Shown: in pieces, positions 26,404-34,875 of the stretch
Numbering within the stretch: the first letter of the stretch is position 1
Layout of the letters: each line of letters begins with the position of its first letter
Made by a program: the position numbers and the translations under genes
NCBI GenBank assembly: GCA_963714065.1
Contig: OY970226.1
Coordinates: 1,364,001-1,428,000, forward strand
DNA: 64,000 nucleotides
Source of the DNA: JAZKID01 sp963714065
GTDB taxonomy: Bacteria > Pseudomonadota > Alphaproteobacteria > Rhizobiales > UBA4765
Reading direction: 5' to 3'
Notes under the pieces: generated by a model
What the model saw: the letters and a program-made list of their open reading frames with translations, nothing else
Database searches by the model: none
What the model was told of the DNA's origin: nothing

Positions 26404-26856
26404 ATGAACGATATCCTGTCGCCCGAGCGCATCATCGATCATTTGTCGGCGCAGCCGATTTTTTCCGATCTCGATCCCGTTTCCTTGCGCGTGCTGGCGC
26501 TGGCGAGCGAGATCGTGCCGCTGCAGCCGGGCGAGCGGCTTTTTTCGCAAGGCGACATATCGGATTGCGCCTATTTCATTCTCAAAGGTTATTGCCGCCT
26601 CGACAATTTCGACGGCGATGCGCGCACGGCGCAGGCCGGCGATCTCCTGCATCCGCTGGCGCTCATGGCCGAGCTGGCGCGGCCGATGACGGCGGTTGCG
26701 GCCGACAGGTGCGAAGTTTTAAAAATTCCGCGCGCCGTTTTTATCCGTATTCTTGAGAGCGCACCGGTTCTCGCCATGCGCCTGCGCGACAAGCTGACGC
26801 GCGATATGATGGGCCGCATACGCGAATTGCAGCCTGTGCATGGAAATCTTGCTTAA
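26404..26856 (+). CDS. Cyclic-nucleotide-binding (Crp-like sensor) domain protein without HTH
   Basis: A 150-residue protein consisting almost only of a cNMP-binding beta-roll: PIFSDLDPVSLRVLALASEIVPLQPGERLF, SQGDISDCAYFILKGYCRL, then a helical tail. The typical phosphate-binding cassette (GExxxLxxRxA) is not evident, so it may not bind cAMP. No helix-turn-helix follows, so it is a sensor or scaffold rather than a transcription factor. It lies directly after the orphan response regulator, and its stop overlaps that of the convergent xthA gene by four bases. Confidence 0.78.
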   Translation: MNDILSPERIIDHLSAQPIFSDLDPVSLRVLALASEIVPLQPGERLFSQGDISDCAYFILKGYCRLDNFDGDARTAQAGDLLHPLALMAELARPMTAVAADRCEVLKIPRAVFIRILESAPVLAMRLRDKLTRDMMGRIRELQPVHGNLA

Positions 26857-27686
26857 ATCCTGAATACGGCCCGCACCGGCACATGGTCGGAAGGGCGAGC
26901 CCAGCCGCGCGCATCCTTGATCACATCCATCGAGGCCCAGGCCTCGTGCAGATCGGGCGCTGCCCAGATGTGGTCCAATCGTCTGCCCCGGTCAGACTTG
27001 CGCCAGTCGGCGGCGCGATAGCTCCACCAGGTGTAAAGCTTTTCGGCTTCGGGAACGAAGGCGCGCATCACATCGTGGAATTTGCCGGCCTGCCGCGCCG
27101 TCTCGAATTTTTCGACCTCGACCGGCGTGTGGCTGACGACGCCTAACATTTGTTTATGCGACCAGACATCGTGCTCGCACGGGGCGACATTCAGATCACC
27201 GACCACGACGGCGCGCGGAAAACGCCTGGTGAACTTGCGCCCCCAATGCGCGAGATCATCGAGGAAATCGAGCTTGCATTTGAATTTGGAATTGGCTTTC
27301 GGATCCGGGATATCCCCTCCGGCAGGCAGGTAGACCGAGGCGATGGCAATATCGTCGAATTTCTTCCCGGCAAGATGCGCGACAATGCAGCGCCCTTCCG
27401 CCTGGCCCGCGATATCGAAACGCTCGGTCGCGCGGAACGGCAATTTCGAGAGAATGGCAACGCCGTGATAGCCCTTGAAACCGTAAACCGCCTGATGCTC
27501 ATAGCCGATCTTGGCGAAAGCGGCGGCCGGGAACTGCTCGTCGCGGCATTTGATTTCCTGCAGACAGAGAATATCGGGTGCTGCTTCCTTCAGGTATTTT
27601 TCCACAAGGCCCGCGCGAAGGCGCACGGAATTGATGTTCCAGGTTGCCACACTCAGCTGCGAAATCGTTTTATTTTTCTTGCTCAT
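26853..27686 (-). CDS. xthA: Exodeoxyribonuclease III / AP endonuclease
   Basis: DNA-repair nuclease of the ExoIII/APE1 family, 277 residues, that incises at abasic sites and trims 3' blocked ends. The metal- and phosphate-binding motifs are all present: SVATWNINSVRLR, DILCLQEIKC, VVGDLNVAP, RRLDHIWAAPDL and the terminal SDHVPVRAVF. It starts within the lolA stop (four-base overlap), a gene pair conserved in many alphaproteobacteria. Confidence 0.95.
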   Translation of the reverse strand: MSKKNKTISQLSVATWNINSVRLRAGLVEKYLKEAAPDILCLQEIKCRDEQFPAAAFAKIGYEHQAVYGFKGYHGVAILSKLPFRATERFDIAGQAEGRCIVAHLAGKKFDDIAIASVYLPAGGDIPDPKANSKFKCKLDFLDDLAHWGRKFTRRFPRAVVVGDLNVAPCEHDVWSHKQMLGVVSHTPVEVEKFETARQAGKFHDVMRAFVPEAEKLYTWWSYRAADWRKSDRGRRLDHIWAAPDLHEAWASMDVIKDARGWARPSDHVPVRAVFRI

Positions 27687-28537
27687 AGGAGAAACAGCCG
27701 CGCGTCGTTAGGTTTATTGACCTGGATTTTTGCGACCGTCACGCTCGTTTCCATGCCCTGGCCGTCGGTGATCGTCCATTGCTGCAGCGAATAGTCGGTA
27801 GCGGAGAAATAAAGCATCAGGCGCCCCTGCGTCAGCGCGCCGTCTTCCTCGATCGAAACGGTGACGATATTCGTGTCCTGCAGAATGGAAATAATGCGCG
27901 CATCCTCGATCAGGTCGATTTTTTCTTTCAGCAGATAGCGCAGCGGCGTTTGCCAGAGCTGGTAGATATCCTGTGTGCCGAGCTTCTTGTCGCGCACGGC
28001 GAGCTGGGTGCCGTCGGAGACGATATCGATTGCGGAAGGCGGATCGTACATGAAACGCACGCGGCCGGGCTTGGAGATAAAGAATTTGCCCATGCTGGCG
28101 GAGCCGTCGCTTTCCACCTGCGTGAAAGTGCCGCTCATCTCGCGGATGGCATTATAGACCTGATTGATCTTGGCCAAGGTTGCGCGCTGTGCGGGCGTGA
28201 AAGGATCCGGCCGATGGAGCAGGCCCCGTTGCGGCGCGGCAGGCAGCGGCGTTTGCGGCAGGCCGAGAACGGGCGGCGGCGTTGCGTTCGGCGCGGCCTT
28301 GGTTTGCGGCACCGCTTGCGGGGTTAGCTGCAAAGGCGTGGCAGTTGCTTTTGTAGCCGTTGTTTTTGTAACAGGTGTTTTTGCCGGAGCTGCCGCTTTT
28401 ACCGCAGGTTTTACGGCAGAAGGCGGTGGCTGTTTTACGGGCGCGGGTTTTTGCAGCGGCGCGGCCGCCAGCGCAACGGACGCGGAAAATGCGATCAGAA
28501 CGCTCGAAAGTCGTAAACGGGTCAAGAAATCTTCCAC
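27683..28537 (-). CDS. lolA: Outer-membrane lipoprotein carrier LolA, with extended linker
   Basis: Periplasmic chaperone that moves lipoproteins from LolCDE to the outer membrane. The signal peptide is LSSVLIAFSASVALAAA. The LolA domain begins near residue 115 (LAKINQVYNAIREMSGTFTQVESDGSASMGKF) and includes KPGRVRFMYDPPSAIDIVSDG, the typical half-barrel core. Between them lies a low-complexity linker of about 85 residues rich in Pro, Ala, Lys and Thr, which makes the protein (284 residues) longer than usual LolA. It starts about 120 bases after ftsK on the same strand. Confidence 0.9.
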   Translation of the reverse strand: MEDFLTRLRLSSVLIAFSASVALAAAPLQKPAPVKQPPPSAVKPAVKAAAPAKTPVTKTTATKATATPLQLTPQAVPQTKAAPNATPPPVLGLPQTPLPAAPQRGLLHRPDPFTPAQRATLAKINQVYNAIREMSGTFTQVESDGSASMGKFFISKPGRVRFMYDPPSAIDIVSDGTQLAVRDKKLGTQDIYQLWQTPLRYLLKEKIDLIEDARIISILQDTNIVTVSIEEDGALTQGRLMLYFSATDYSLQQWTITDGQGMETSVTVAKIQVNKPNDARLFLL

Positions 28538-28621
28538 CAGACAGCAGCCGATTTTTGCCCGAGCATTAAGGCAAAGGCAAGACGAAATATGAGAGAGCAG
28601 TGAGCGACGAGTGGCGGATAG

Positions 28622-28649
28622 TGAGTAAAAAAGACCCCATTTTTACTCA
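28622..28649 (-). terminator. Hairpin just after ftsK, likely terminator
   Basis: Perfect ten-base stem TGAGTAAAAA/TTTTTACTCA (28622-28631 with 28640-28649), loop agacccca. It begins ten bases past the ftsK stop. On the minus strand the U-run is inside the 3' arm, so termination may be partial and lolA could still be reached. Confidence 0.55.
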
Positions 28650-28659
28650 GCTGACCTGC

Positions 28660-31065
28660 TCATTCTCCGGCCTCAAGCAGGATTTCGCGCTTGCCGGCAT
28701 GATTGGCGGGCGAGACGACGCCTTCTTCTTCCATGCGTTCCATGATCGAGGCTGCGCGGTTATAGCCGATCTGCAAACGGCGCTGCACATATGAGGTCGA
28801 GGCCTTCTTGTCGCGCAATACAATCTGCACCGCCTGCTGGTAGAGATCCGGCGTATCGGATTCGCCGAAGGCGCTTTTGTCGAACACGCCGCCCTGGTCG
28901 ATTTCCTCTTCATCATCGGCCGTGACGGCTTCGAGATAGGAAGGTATCCCCTGCGCCTTGAGATGGGCGACAACCTTCTGTACTTCCTCGTCCGACACGA
29001 AGGGGCCGTGCACGCGCGAGATCCGCCCGCCGCCCGCCATGTAAAGCATGTCGCCTTGGCCCAGCAGCTGCTCCGCACCCTGCTCGCCCAGGATTGTGCG
29101 GCTGTCGATTTTCGATGTGACCTGGAACGAGACGCGGGTCGGGAAATTTGCCTTGATCGTGCCGGTGATGACATCCACCGAGGGACGCTGCGTCGCCATG
29201 ATGATGTGAATGCCGGCCGCGCGCGCCATCTGCGCAATCCTTTGCACCGCGCCCTCGATATCCTTGCCGGCAACCAGCATTAAATCCGCCATTTCGTCGA
29301 CGATGACGACGATATAGGGCATGGGTGCCAGCGTCATTTCCTCGTGCTCGAATACAGGCTCGCCGGTTTCCTTGTCGAAGCCGGTCTGCACGGTGCGCGT
29401 CAGCGTCTCGCCGTTTTCGATCGCCTGTTCGACGCGCATGTTGAAGCCGTCGATATTGCGCACGCCGAGCTTCGACATCTTGCGGTAACGCTCTTCCATC
29501 TCGCGCACCGTCCATTTCAGGGCGACGACGGCTTTCTTCGGATCGGTGACGACGGGCGAGAGCAGATGCGGAATGCCGTCATAGACGGAAAGCTCCAGCA
29601 TTTTCGGGTCGATCATGATCAGCTTGCACTGGCTGGGATCGAGCCGGTAAAGCAGCGAGAGGATCATCGTATTGATCGCAACCGATTTGCCGGAGCCTGT
29701 GGTGCCCGCGATCAATAAATGCGGCATTTTCGCAAGGTCGGTGATCACCGGTTCGCCGCCGATGGTTTTGCCGAGGCAGAGCGGCAGGCGCCCTTTCATA
29801 TCCTCGAAATCTTTCGAAGCCAGAAGCTCGCGCAAGTAGACCATTTCGCGTCGCGCGTTCGGCAACTCGATGCCGATGACATTGCGCCCCGGCACCACGG
29901 CGACACGCGCCGAGATCGCGCTCATCGAGCGGGCGATATCGTCGGCAAGGCCGATGACGCGCGAGGACTTGATGCCCGGCGCGGGCTGCAATTCGTAGAG
30001 GGTGACGACGGGCCCGGGGCGGACATGAATGATCTCGCCCTTGACGCCGAAATCGTCGAGCACGCTTTCCAGCATTTTCACATTCTGCTCGAGCGATTCT
30101 TCGTCGGGCATCGAGATCAGGTTGCGTTTGGGCTGCATCAGCAGGGAGAGCGGCGGCAGTTCGTAATCGCCCTCGTTCAGCCAGGAGGTTTGCTGCTCTG
30201 CAACCTCGCGCTTGCCGCGGCGTAACTGCCGCACGGCAGGTGCAATTCGTCCTTGTGAAAAATCGGTGCGGGCCATATGCCGTGTGTCTGATCGCGTCTC
30301 GAATTCCTCGTCATCGTCATCGCGAAAGCGTGGCTCGTGCCGCATATGAATGTCGTTTTCCGCCTCGGCTTCCAGCGCATGCCGCCTGCGCATGACAAAG
30401 CCGCGCAAGGCATAGAACAGATGAGCGATCAGGCCGAATAAGGCTACGCCGGAGGCCATGGCTTCGTCGTCCATGTCGTCGCGCTCGACAGGTTCACTGA
30501 AAGCGGCTGAGGCATAGGTGAGCGCAAAAAATCCTAAGGCCGCCAGCGTCATGCCCGTGGCGAAATTAATGCCGCCCGCCAGAACGGCCTGAAGCGGCAG
30601 GCTTGCTAATGAGAGCACCGCATCGCCGGCGGCACCGCCTAGGCCCGTCGGCAGCGGCCATGATTCAAAATGCGGCAGGGCGGAGCAGGCGCCGGCCAGA
30701 AGAATGGGCGCAAGCAGCCAGGCGGCAAGCCTGATTTTTTCGTCTTCCAGCCCGCGGCGCGTGGTTAGCCGAAAGCCCCAGGAGACAAGAGGCAGCAGTA
30801 AAGCGATGGCGGCAAGGCCGATCATCTGGATTGCGAGGTCGGCAAAGCTCGATCCCATGAAGCCGAGAGCGTTTTTGGGAGCAAGCCCGTTGGCATAAAT
30901 CAGGCTCGCATCGTCGGCATGCCAGGTGGCAAGGGCCATGAAGCCAAATCCCGCGAGCAGGAAAAGCATCAGGCCGCCCAGTTCGCCGCCGCGCCGCGCA
31001 AATATGCCGCGCGCCCCGTTAACCATATCGTCATCGAACATTTGGCGTGCCAGTGACAAACGCAT
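28660..31065 (-). CDS. ftsK: DNA translocase FtsK
   Basis: Membrane-anchored DNA pump of 801 residues that clears chromosome ends from the division septum and activates XerCD at dif. The N-terminus has about four hydrophobic helices. After a charged linker comes the FtsK/SpoIIIE motor: Walker A IAGTTGSGKSVAIN near residue 450, Walker B YIVVIVDEMADLMLVAGKDIE and ATQRPSVDVITGTIKANFPTRVSF. The C-terminal gamma winged helix (KASTSYVQRRLQIGYNRAA) recognises KOPS-type sequences. The linker is short compared with E. coli FtsK, as usual in this class. Confidence 0.96.
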   Translation of the reverse strand: MRLSLARQMFDDDMVNGARGIFARRGGELGGLMLFLLAGFGFMALATWHADDASLIYANGLAPKNALGFMGSSFADLAIQMIGLAAIALLLPLVSWGFRLTTRRGLEDEKIRLAAWLLAPILLAGACSALPHFESWPLPTGLGGAAGDAVLSLASLPLQAVLAGGINFATGMTLAALGFFALTYASAAFSEPVERDDMDDEAMASGVALFGLIAHLFYALRGFVMRRRHALEAEAENDIHMRHEPRFRDDDDEEFETRSDTRHMARTDFSQGRIAPAVRQLRRGKREVAEQQTSWLNEGDYELPPLSLLMQPKRNLISMPDEESLEQNVKMLESVLDDFGVKGEIIHVRPGPVVTLYELQPAPGIKSSRVIGLADDIARSMSAISARVAVVPGRNVIGIELPNARREMVYLRELLASKDFEDMKGRLPLCLGKTIGGEPVITDLAKMPHLLIAGTTGSGKSVAINTMILSLLYRLDPSQCKLIMIDPKMLELSVYDGIPHLLSPVVTDPKKAVVALKWTVREMEERYRKMSKLGVRNIDGFNMRVEQAIENGETLTRTVQTGFDKETGEPVFEHEEMTLAPMPYIVVIVDEMADLMLVAGKDIEGAVQRIAQMARAAGIHIIMATQRPSVDVITGTIKANFPTRVSFQVTSKIDSRTILGEQGAEQLLGQGDMLYMAGGGRISRVHGPFVSDEEVQKVVAHLKAQGIPSYLEAVTADDEEEIDQGGVFDKSAFGESDTPDLYQQAVQIVLRDKKASTSYVQRRLQIGYNRAASIMERMEEEGVVSPANHAGKREILLEAGE

Positions 31066-31185
31066 GCAACCCTCAAAACCCGGCCTAACTTGGGTTTTAA
31101 GCTAGCGCGTTGCGGTTAAGGAGTCGGAAACCGGGGATCGAAAAGTAAAAATCTGAAATTAAGATTTGTTAATCAATCGCTAAGC

Positions 31186-32052
31186 TTACGGTTTGCGCTG
31201 CCTGATCAGGCCTTCCTGCGCCACCGAGGCGATCAGCACGCCTTCTTTGGTGAAAATCGAGCCGCGCGCAAATCCGCGCGCACCGGAAGCCGAAGGGCTG
31301 TCCTGCGCATAGAGAAGCCAGTCGTCGGCGCGGAAGGGACGATGAAACCACAGCGCGTGATCGAGCGAGGCAATCTGCAAATCCTTGTCGAAGATCGTGC
31401 GCCCATGTGCGAGCAAAGTGGAATCGAGAAGCGTCATATCGGAGGCGTAGGCGAGAACCGACTGGTGCACGGCGTGATCTTGGGGCAGTTTTTCCGTCGC
31501 CTTGATCCAGATATATTGTTTCGGCTCCAGTTTCTGCCGCGAGATATAGCGCGTGAGATCGACGAAGCGCATCTCGATCGGGCGCGCGCGCTCCCAGTAG
31601 CGGCGTACATTTTCCGGAAGCAGATGGATGAATTTCTCTTTCAGCTCGGGTTCGGAAGGCAGTTCCTCGGGCGGCGGCACATTGTCCGGCATCGAAATGT
31701 GATGGGGGAGACCTTCCTCGGATATTTGGAAGGATGCCGAGAGCGCGAAGATCGCGCGCCCGTGCTGAATGGCCGTGACACGGCGCGTCGAAAAGCTTTT
31801 GCCGTCGCGCAGCCGTTCCACCTGATAGATGATCGGCACTTTCGGATCGCCCGCCAGCATGAAATAGCAATGCAATGAATGCGCGGTGCGCTCGGGTGGC
31901 GCGGTGCGCGTGGCGGCAACCAACGCCTGGCCGATCACCTGCCCGCCGAACACGCGCTGCCAGCCGACCTGAGGGCTTAGCCCGCGAAACAAATTATGTT
32001 CAAGCGGCTCTAAATCGAGTATCTGTAGCAGGTCATCGACGGCGGAAGACAT
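31186..32052 (-). CDS. tesB: Acyl-CoA thioesterase II
   Basis: Double-hotdog thioesterase of 288 residues that hydrolyses medium- to long-chain acyl-CoA. Family features include LEPLEHNLFRGLSPQVGWQRVFGGQVIGQAL, the HSLHCYFMLAGDP motif with the active-site Asp, VERLRDGKSFSTRRVTAIQHG and, in the second half, ASLDHALWFHRPFRADDWLLY. The ATG at 32052 (MSSAVDDLL) is preferred over an earlier in-frame ATG that would run into the neighbour. Its start lies only 28 bases from that of the divergent hydroxylase gene. Confidence 0.93.
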   Translation of the reverse strand: MSSAVDDLLQILDLEPLEHNLFRGLSPQVGWQRVFGGQVIGQALVAATRTAPPERTAHSLHCYFMLAGDPKVPIIYQVERLRDGKSFSTRRVTAIQHGRAIFALSASFQISEEGLPHHISMPDNVPPPEELPSEPELKEKFIHLLPENVRRYWERARPIEMRFVDLTRYISRQKLEPKQYIWIKATEKLPQDHAVHQSVLAYASDMTLLDSTLLAHGRTIFDKDLQIASLDHALWFHRPFRADDWLLYAQDSPSASGARGFARGSIFTKEGVLIASVAQEGLIRQRKP

Positions 32053-32080
32053 GGTGGAACAGGGAACACAAGGGCACGGC

Positions 32081-33307
32081 ATGCGTCAAGAGCAGGCTGT
32101 ATACGATATCGCCATTGTCGGCGGCGGGTTTGCGGGGCTCACCCTGGCGCTGGCGCTGAAGCAGGAGAGCCGCAATCGCCTCTCCCTTATCGTGATCGAC
32201 AAAAAGCGCAAAGGGCAACAAAAGGGTCAGCAAGATGTGCGCGCCTCCGCCATCGCCGCGGGTGCCAGGCGGTTGTTGCGCAAGCTCGATGCCTGGCCGG
32301 AAGAAAAATATACGCAAGCTATTCATTCCATGCGCATCACGGACAGCGCGTTGCATGACGGCGTGCGGCCGTCCCTGCTGAATTTCGCAGGCGAGGGAGA
32401 GCCGTTTGCGCATATGGTCGAGAACAGGCATTTGCTTGCCTCTCTGATGCTTAAGTTTTCGGCATCCGGCATCGAGCTGGTCGATGCCGGCGTGCAAGCC
32501 AGCGATGCAGATGCGTATCTCCGTACGCTGCATCTCGATAATGGCACGACCATTCGCACGCGGCTTGTCGCGGCCTGCGACGGCGCGCGCTCGAAACTGC
32601 GCGAGGAAGTGAAAGCGCAAATGATCGGCCGCGATTACGATCAGGCAGCGATCGTGACGACGGTCGCGCATGAGGACCCGCATCATGGCGAGGCGATCGA
32701 GCATTTCCTGCCGGCAGGACCTTTTGCAAGTTTGCCTTTGCCCGACGACGAACAGGGACGACATCGTTCTTCCATCGTGTGGGTCGAGAGCAAAAAGGAT
32801 GCAGCGCGATTTTCTGTTTTGCCCGAGAAAGAGTTCGTGGCGGCGCTGGCGGAGCGCTTTGGCTATTGTTTCGGCAAACTTTTGCTGGCGGGAGCGGTGC
32901 AGACGCATTCCCTTTCCGTCAAGCTGGCGCGGCGGTTTATCGCCGGGCGTCTGGCGCTTGTCGGCGATGCCGCGCACATCATCCATCCCATTGCGGGGCA
33001 GGGGCTGAATTTGGGTTTTCGCGATGTCGCGGCCTTGAGCGAGGTAATCGTCGATGCGCGCTCGCTTGGGCTCGATATCGGCGATGTCGAGACATTGTCG
33101 CGCTATCAGCACTGGCGGCGCTTCGACACGCTGGGCATGGCGGTGGCCACCGACGGGCTGAACGCGCTTTTTTCGAATAATTCCATCCTGCTGCGCGGCT
33201 TGCGCAGCCTGGGCCTATCCTTGGTCGACCGCGCCGCGCCGCTGAAGGATTTTTTTATCGCCAATGCCGCGGGAACTCTGGGCGATGTGCCGCGGCTGAT
33301 GAGATAG
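32081..33307 (+). CDS. UbiH/COQ6-family FAD-dependent hydroxylase
   Basis: Flavin monooxygenase of 408 residues, class A, probably hydroxylating the ring of a ubiquinone precursor at the membrane. It has the N-terminal Rossmann motif YDIAIVGGGFAGL (GxGxxG at residues 14-19), a DG-type motif around LVAACDGARSKLRE and the second FAD signature RLALVGDAAHIIHPIAGQGLNLGFRD. Which ring position (UbiH, UbiF, UbiL or UbiM type) cannot be decided from sequence. The ATG at 32081 is chosen over 32051 because the latter overlaps the tesB start codon. Confidence 0.9.
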   Translation: MRQEQAVYDIAIVGGGFAGLTLALALKQESRNRLSLIVIDKKRKGQQKGQQDVRASAIAAGARRLLRKLDAWPEEKYTQAIHSMRITDSALHDGVRPSLLNFAGEGEPFAHMVENRHLLASLMLKFSASGIELVDAGVQASDADAYLRTLHLDNGTTIRTRLVAACDGARSKLREEVKAQMIGRDYDQAAIVTTVAHEDPHHGEAIEHFLPAGPFASLPLPDDEQGRHRSSIVWVESKKDAARFSVLPEKEFVAALAERFGYCFGKLLLAGAVQTHSLSVKLARRFIAGRLALVGDAAHIIHPIAGQGLNLGFRDVAALSEVIVDARSLGLDIGDVETLSRYQHWRRFDTLGMAVATDGLNALFSNNSILLRGLRSLGLSLVDRAAPLKDFFIANAAGTLGDVPRLMR

Positions 33308-33319
33308 CTTAGCAACGTC

Positions 33320-33339
33320 ATCCCCGCGAAGGCGGGGAT
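33320..33339. repeat. Palindrome ATCCCCGC-N4-GCGGGGAT, copy 2
   Basis: Perfect eight-base stem with loop gaag, preceded by gtc. It lies 20 bases from the end of the AT-rich HEPN-like gene. The same stem occurs at 23612 and 33969. Confidence 0.8.
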
Positions 33340-33358
33340 CTTAGCCGGAGCATATAAA

Positions 33359-33949
33359 TTATTTATTCGGTTTTGCGTATTTCTTACCTTCTATAAATAC
33401 ACAATCCCAAAAGCAACAAGCTGCCTTATTCCAACGAGCATGATCTTTGGCAGGTACTTTTTCTAAATCCAATATTTCTCTTATTGTATCAATTAAACCT
33501 TGAGTTGGCGTCCATAATGCATCTAATGCCTGATTAATAAGCATATTAGCTTGTTTATCTTCAGGTAAGATATGAACTATTCGTCCATCGCGAATTTTTT
33601 CTAATTCCATATATTCGGCGCGCTTGACGATTTGTGATTTCATTTTCTTCAATTTTTGAATTCCACCAATTTTCTTTTTTGAGATCAAATTAAAGAGCCT
33701 ATCCAAGGTTAAACGATCTTTATATTGATTTTCATAAATTTTCGTCAGCCCTAGCGCAGCTCTGTGGAGCAAAGCATTTTGAGCTACAATTATTGCATTC
33801 GCAAAAATGGTTTTATTTAGAGGTTTATTTTCTTCTTCTGATCGCATTGAAGCATCAAACATTCGTTTGGCAATTACATAATCGCTATATGACTTCATAA
33901 TAGAGTCTAAAACAGAATTTATTTGTTCATCTAAGTTCTTATCTTTCAA
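33359..33949 (-). CDS. AbiU2/HEPN-like hypothetical protein, AT-rich
   Basis: A helical 196-residue protein with a layout like the AbiU2 family: a helix with FANAIIVAQNALLHRAALGLTKIYE, then LTLDRLFNLISKKK, and a later IRDGRIVHI segment comparable to the RNKRxAH motif of AbiU2/HEPN proteins. HEPN proteins are often RNases in phage defence or toxin systems, but this assignment is tentative. The gene is much more AT-rich than its neighbours and is bracketed at both ends by the same GC-rich palindrome, so it looks like a recent insertion. No partner antitoxin gene is visible. Confidence 0.55.
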   Translation of the reverse strand: MKDKNLDEQINSVLDSIMKSYSDYVIAKRMFDASMRSEEENKPLNKTIFANAIIVAQNALLHRAALGLTKIYENQYKDRLTLDRLFNLISKKKIGGIQKLKKMKSQIVKRAEYMELEKIRDGRIVHILPEDKQANMLINQALDALWTPTQGLIDTIREILDLEKVPAKDHARWNKAACCFWDCVFIEGKKYAKPNK

Positions 33950-33968
33950 TATTAATCCTATAATTTAG

Positions 33969-33988
33969 ATCCCCGCCTGCGCGGGGAT
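33969..33988. repeat. Palindrome ATCCCCGC-N4-GCGGGGAT, copy 3
   Basis: Perfect eight-base stem with loop ctgc. It lies 20 bases upstream of the AT-rich HEPN-like gene's start and ten bases past the stop of the UPF0434 gene. Confidence 0.8.
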
Positions 33989-33997
33989 ACGGTAACG

Positions 33998-34201
33998 TTA
34001 AATCTTCCGTGCCTCTTCCGGCAGCATGATGGGAATGCCGTCGCGGATGGGATAGGCGAGTTTTGCCTCGCGCGAAACCAGCTCCTGCTTTTCGCGGTCA
34101 TATTCCAGCGTCTGCTTGGTGAGCGGGCAGACGAGGATTTCGAGCAGGCGCGGGTCGACTTCCTGCGCGGTGCGATGGTGCGAAGTTTCGGTGTTCATCA
34201 A
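33998..34201 (-). CDS. Trm112/UPF0434 family small protein
   Basis: A 67-residue protein of the YcaR/UPF0434 type. The core LEILVCPLTKQTLEYD...LVSREAKLAYPIRDGIPIMLPEEAR matches the family closely. Only one cysteine is present, so the zinc site of eukaryotic Trm112 is not conserved. The eukaryotic relative activates methyltransferases; the bacterial role is unclear. It overlaps the LON-domain gene by four bases, and in alphaproteobacteria these two are often linked. Confidence 0.9.
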   Translation of the reverse strand: MMNTETSHHRTAQEVDPRLLEILVCPLTKQTLEYDREKQELVSREAKLAYPIRDGIPIMLPEEARKI

Positions 34202-34869
34202 TTCAGCCTCTCTCCTACGCCAGCCGTTTCCCGGTCCAGCGACAATTCCGTCATCGCGATCAACATTTCGGCGCGATCATAAAGGGTTTTTGCTTCCAGC
34301 AAAGCCTGTTTTTCGCGCGGGCCGTAAGGCGCCATCATCGAGAGCGCGTTCACGAGCGGCTCGTTCGGTGCCTCGTTGACCGAGCGCCAGTCCGCTTCCA
34401 TTTCGTGCGCGTCGAGATAGCGCTGAAAAGTCTCTAGCAATTTCAGGCGGTTGACTTCCTCCTCGCCGAAACCCTGGCGCAGGTCGGCGGCATAGGCCTC
34501 ATAGCCGACGTCTGCCTGGCGAAAGAGCGTGTTGACGGCAAGCTCCTTCTCGATGCGGTAGCGAATGATGCCGGTGAGTGTGACGTAATAGCGCTGCTCG
34601 CCCGTCTCCTGAAAGCCGGTGATGCGCCCAAGACAGCCGATCTCCGCAAGCGGCGGGTTCGCATCGTCGGAGATGCCATCCAGCGCGGGCTGGACCATGC
34701 CGATCAGCCGGTGCGAACGCAGCGCCATATCGACCAGCGCAAGATAGCGTGGCTCGAAAATATTCAGCGGCAGTTCCACGCGCGGCAGCAGCAGTGCATT
34801 CGCGAGCGGGAACAGGGGGATGCTGTGCGGCAATTCCTCGATGGCTTTATAGGGTGAATTCAGCGCCAT
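34198..34869 (-). CDS. LON substrate-binding-domain protein
   Basis: A 223-residue protein made of the N-terminal substrate-recognition domain of Lon protease, without ATPase or protease domains. Signatures are HSIPLFPLANALLLPRVELPLNIFEPRYLALV near the start and GCLGRITGFQETGEQRYYVTLTGIIRYRI. Stand-alone proteins of this kind are common in alphaproteobacteria and of unknown function, perhaps adaptor-like. It lies between the thioredoxin-like and UPF0434 genes in a tight operon. Confidence 0.9.
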   Translation of the reverse strand: MALNSPYKAIEELPHSIPLFPLANALLLPRVELPLNIFEPRYLALVDMALRSHRLIGMVQPALDGISDDANPPLAEIGCLGRITGFQETGEQRYYVTLTGIIRYRIEKELAVNTLFRQADVGYEAYAADLRQGFGEEEVNRLKLLETFQRYLDAHEMEADWRSVNEAPNEPLVNALSMMAPYGPREKQALLEAKTLYDRAEMLIAMTELSLDRETAGVGERLN

Positions 34870-34875
34870 CGGAAA

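Noticed and set aside
25642..26652. Long minus-strand open frame running from the response regulator into the transpeptidase
   Set aside because: Only its last part (from 25626 down) encodes recognisable protein; the rest is antisense to the response-regulator gene, which has a perfect ribosome-binding site.
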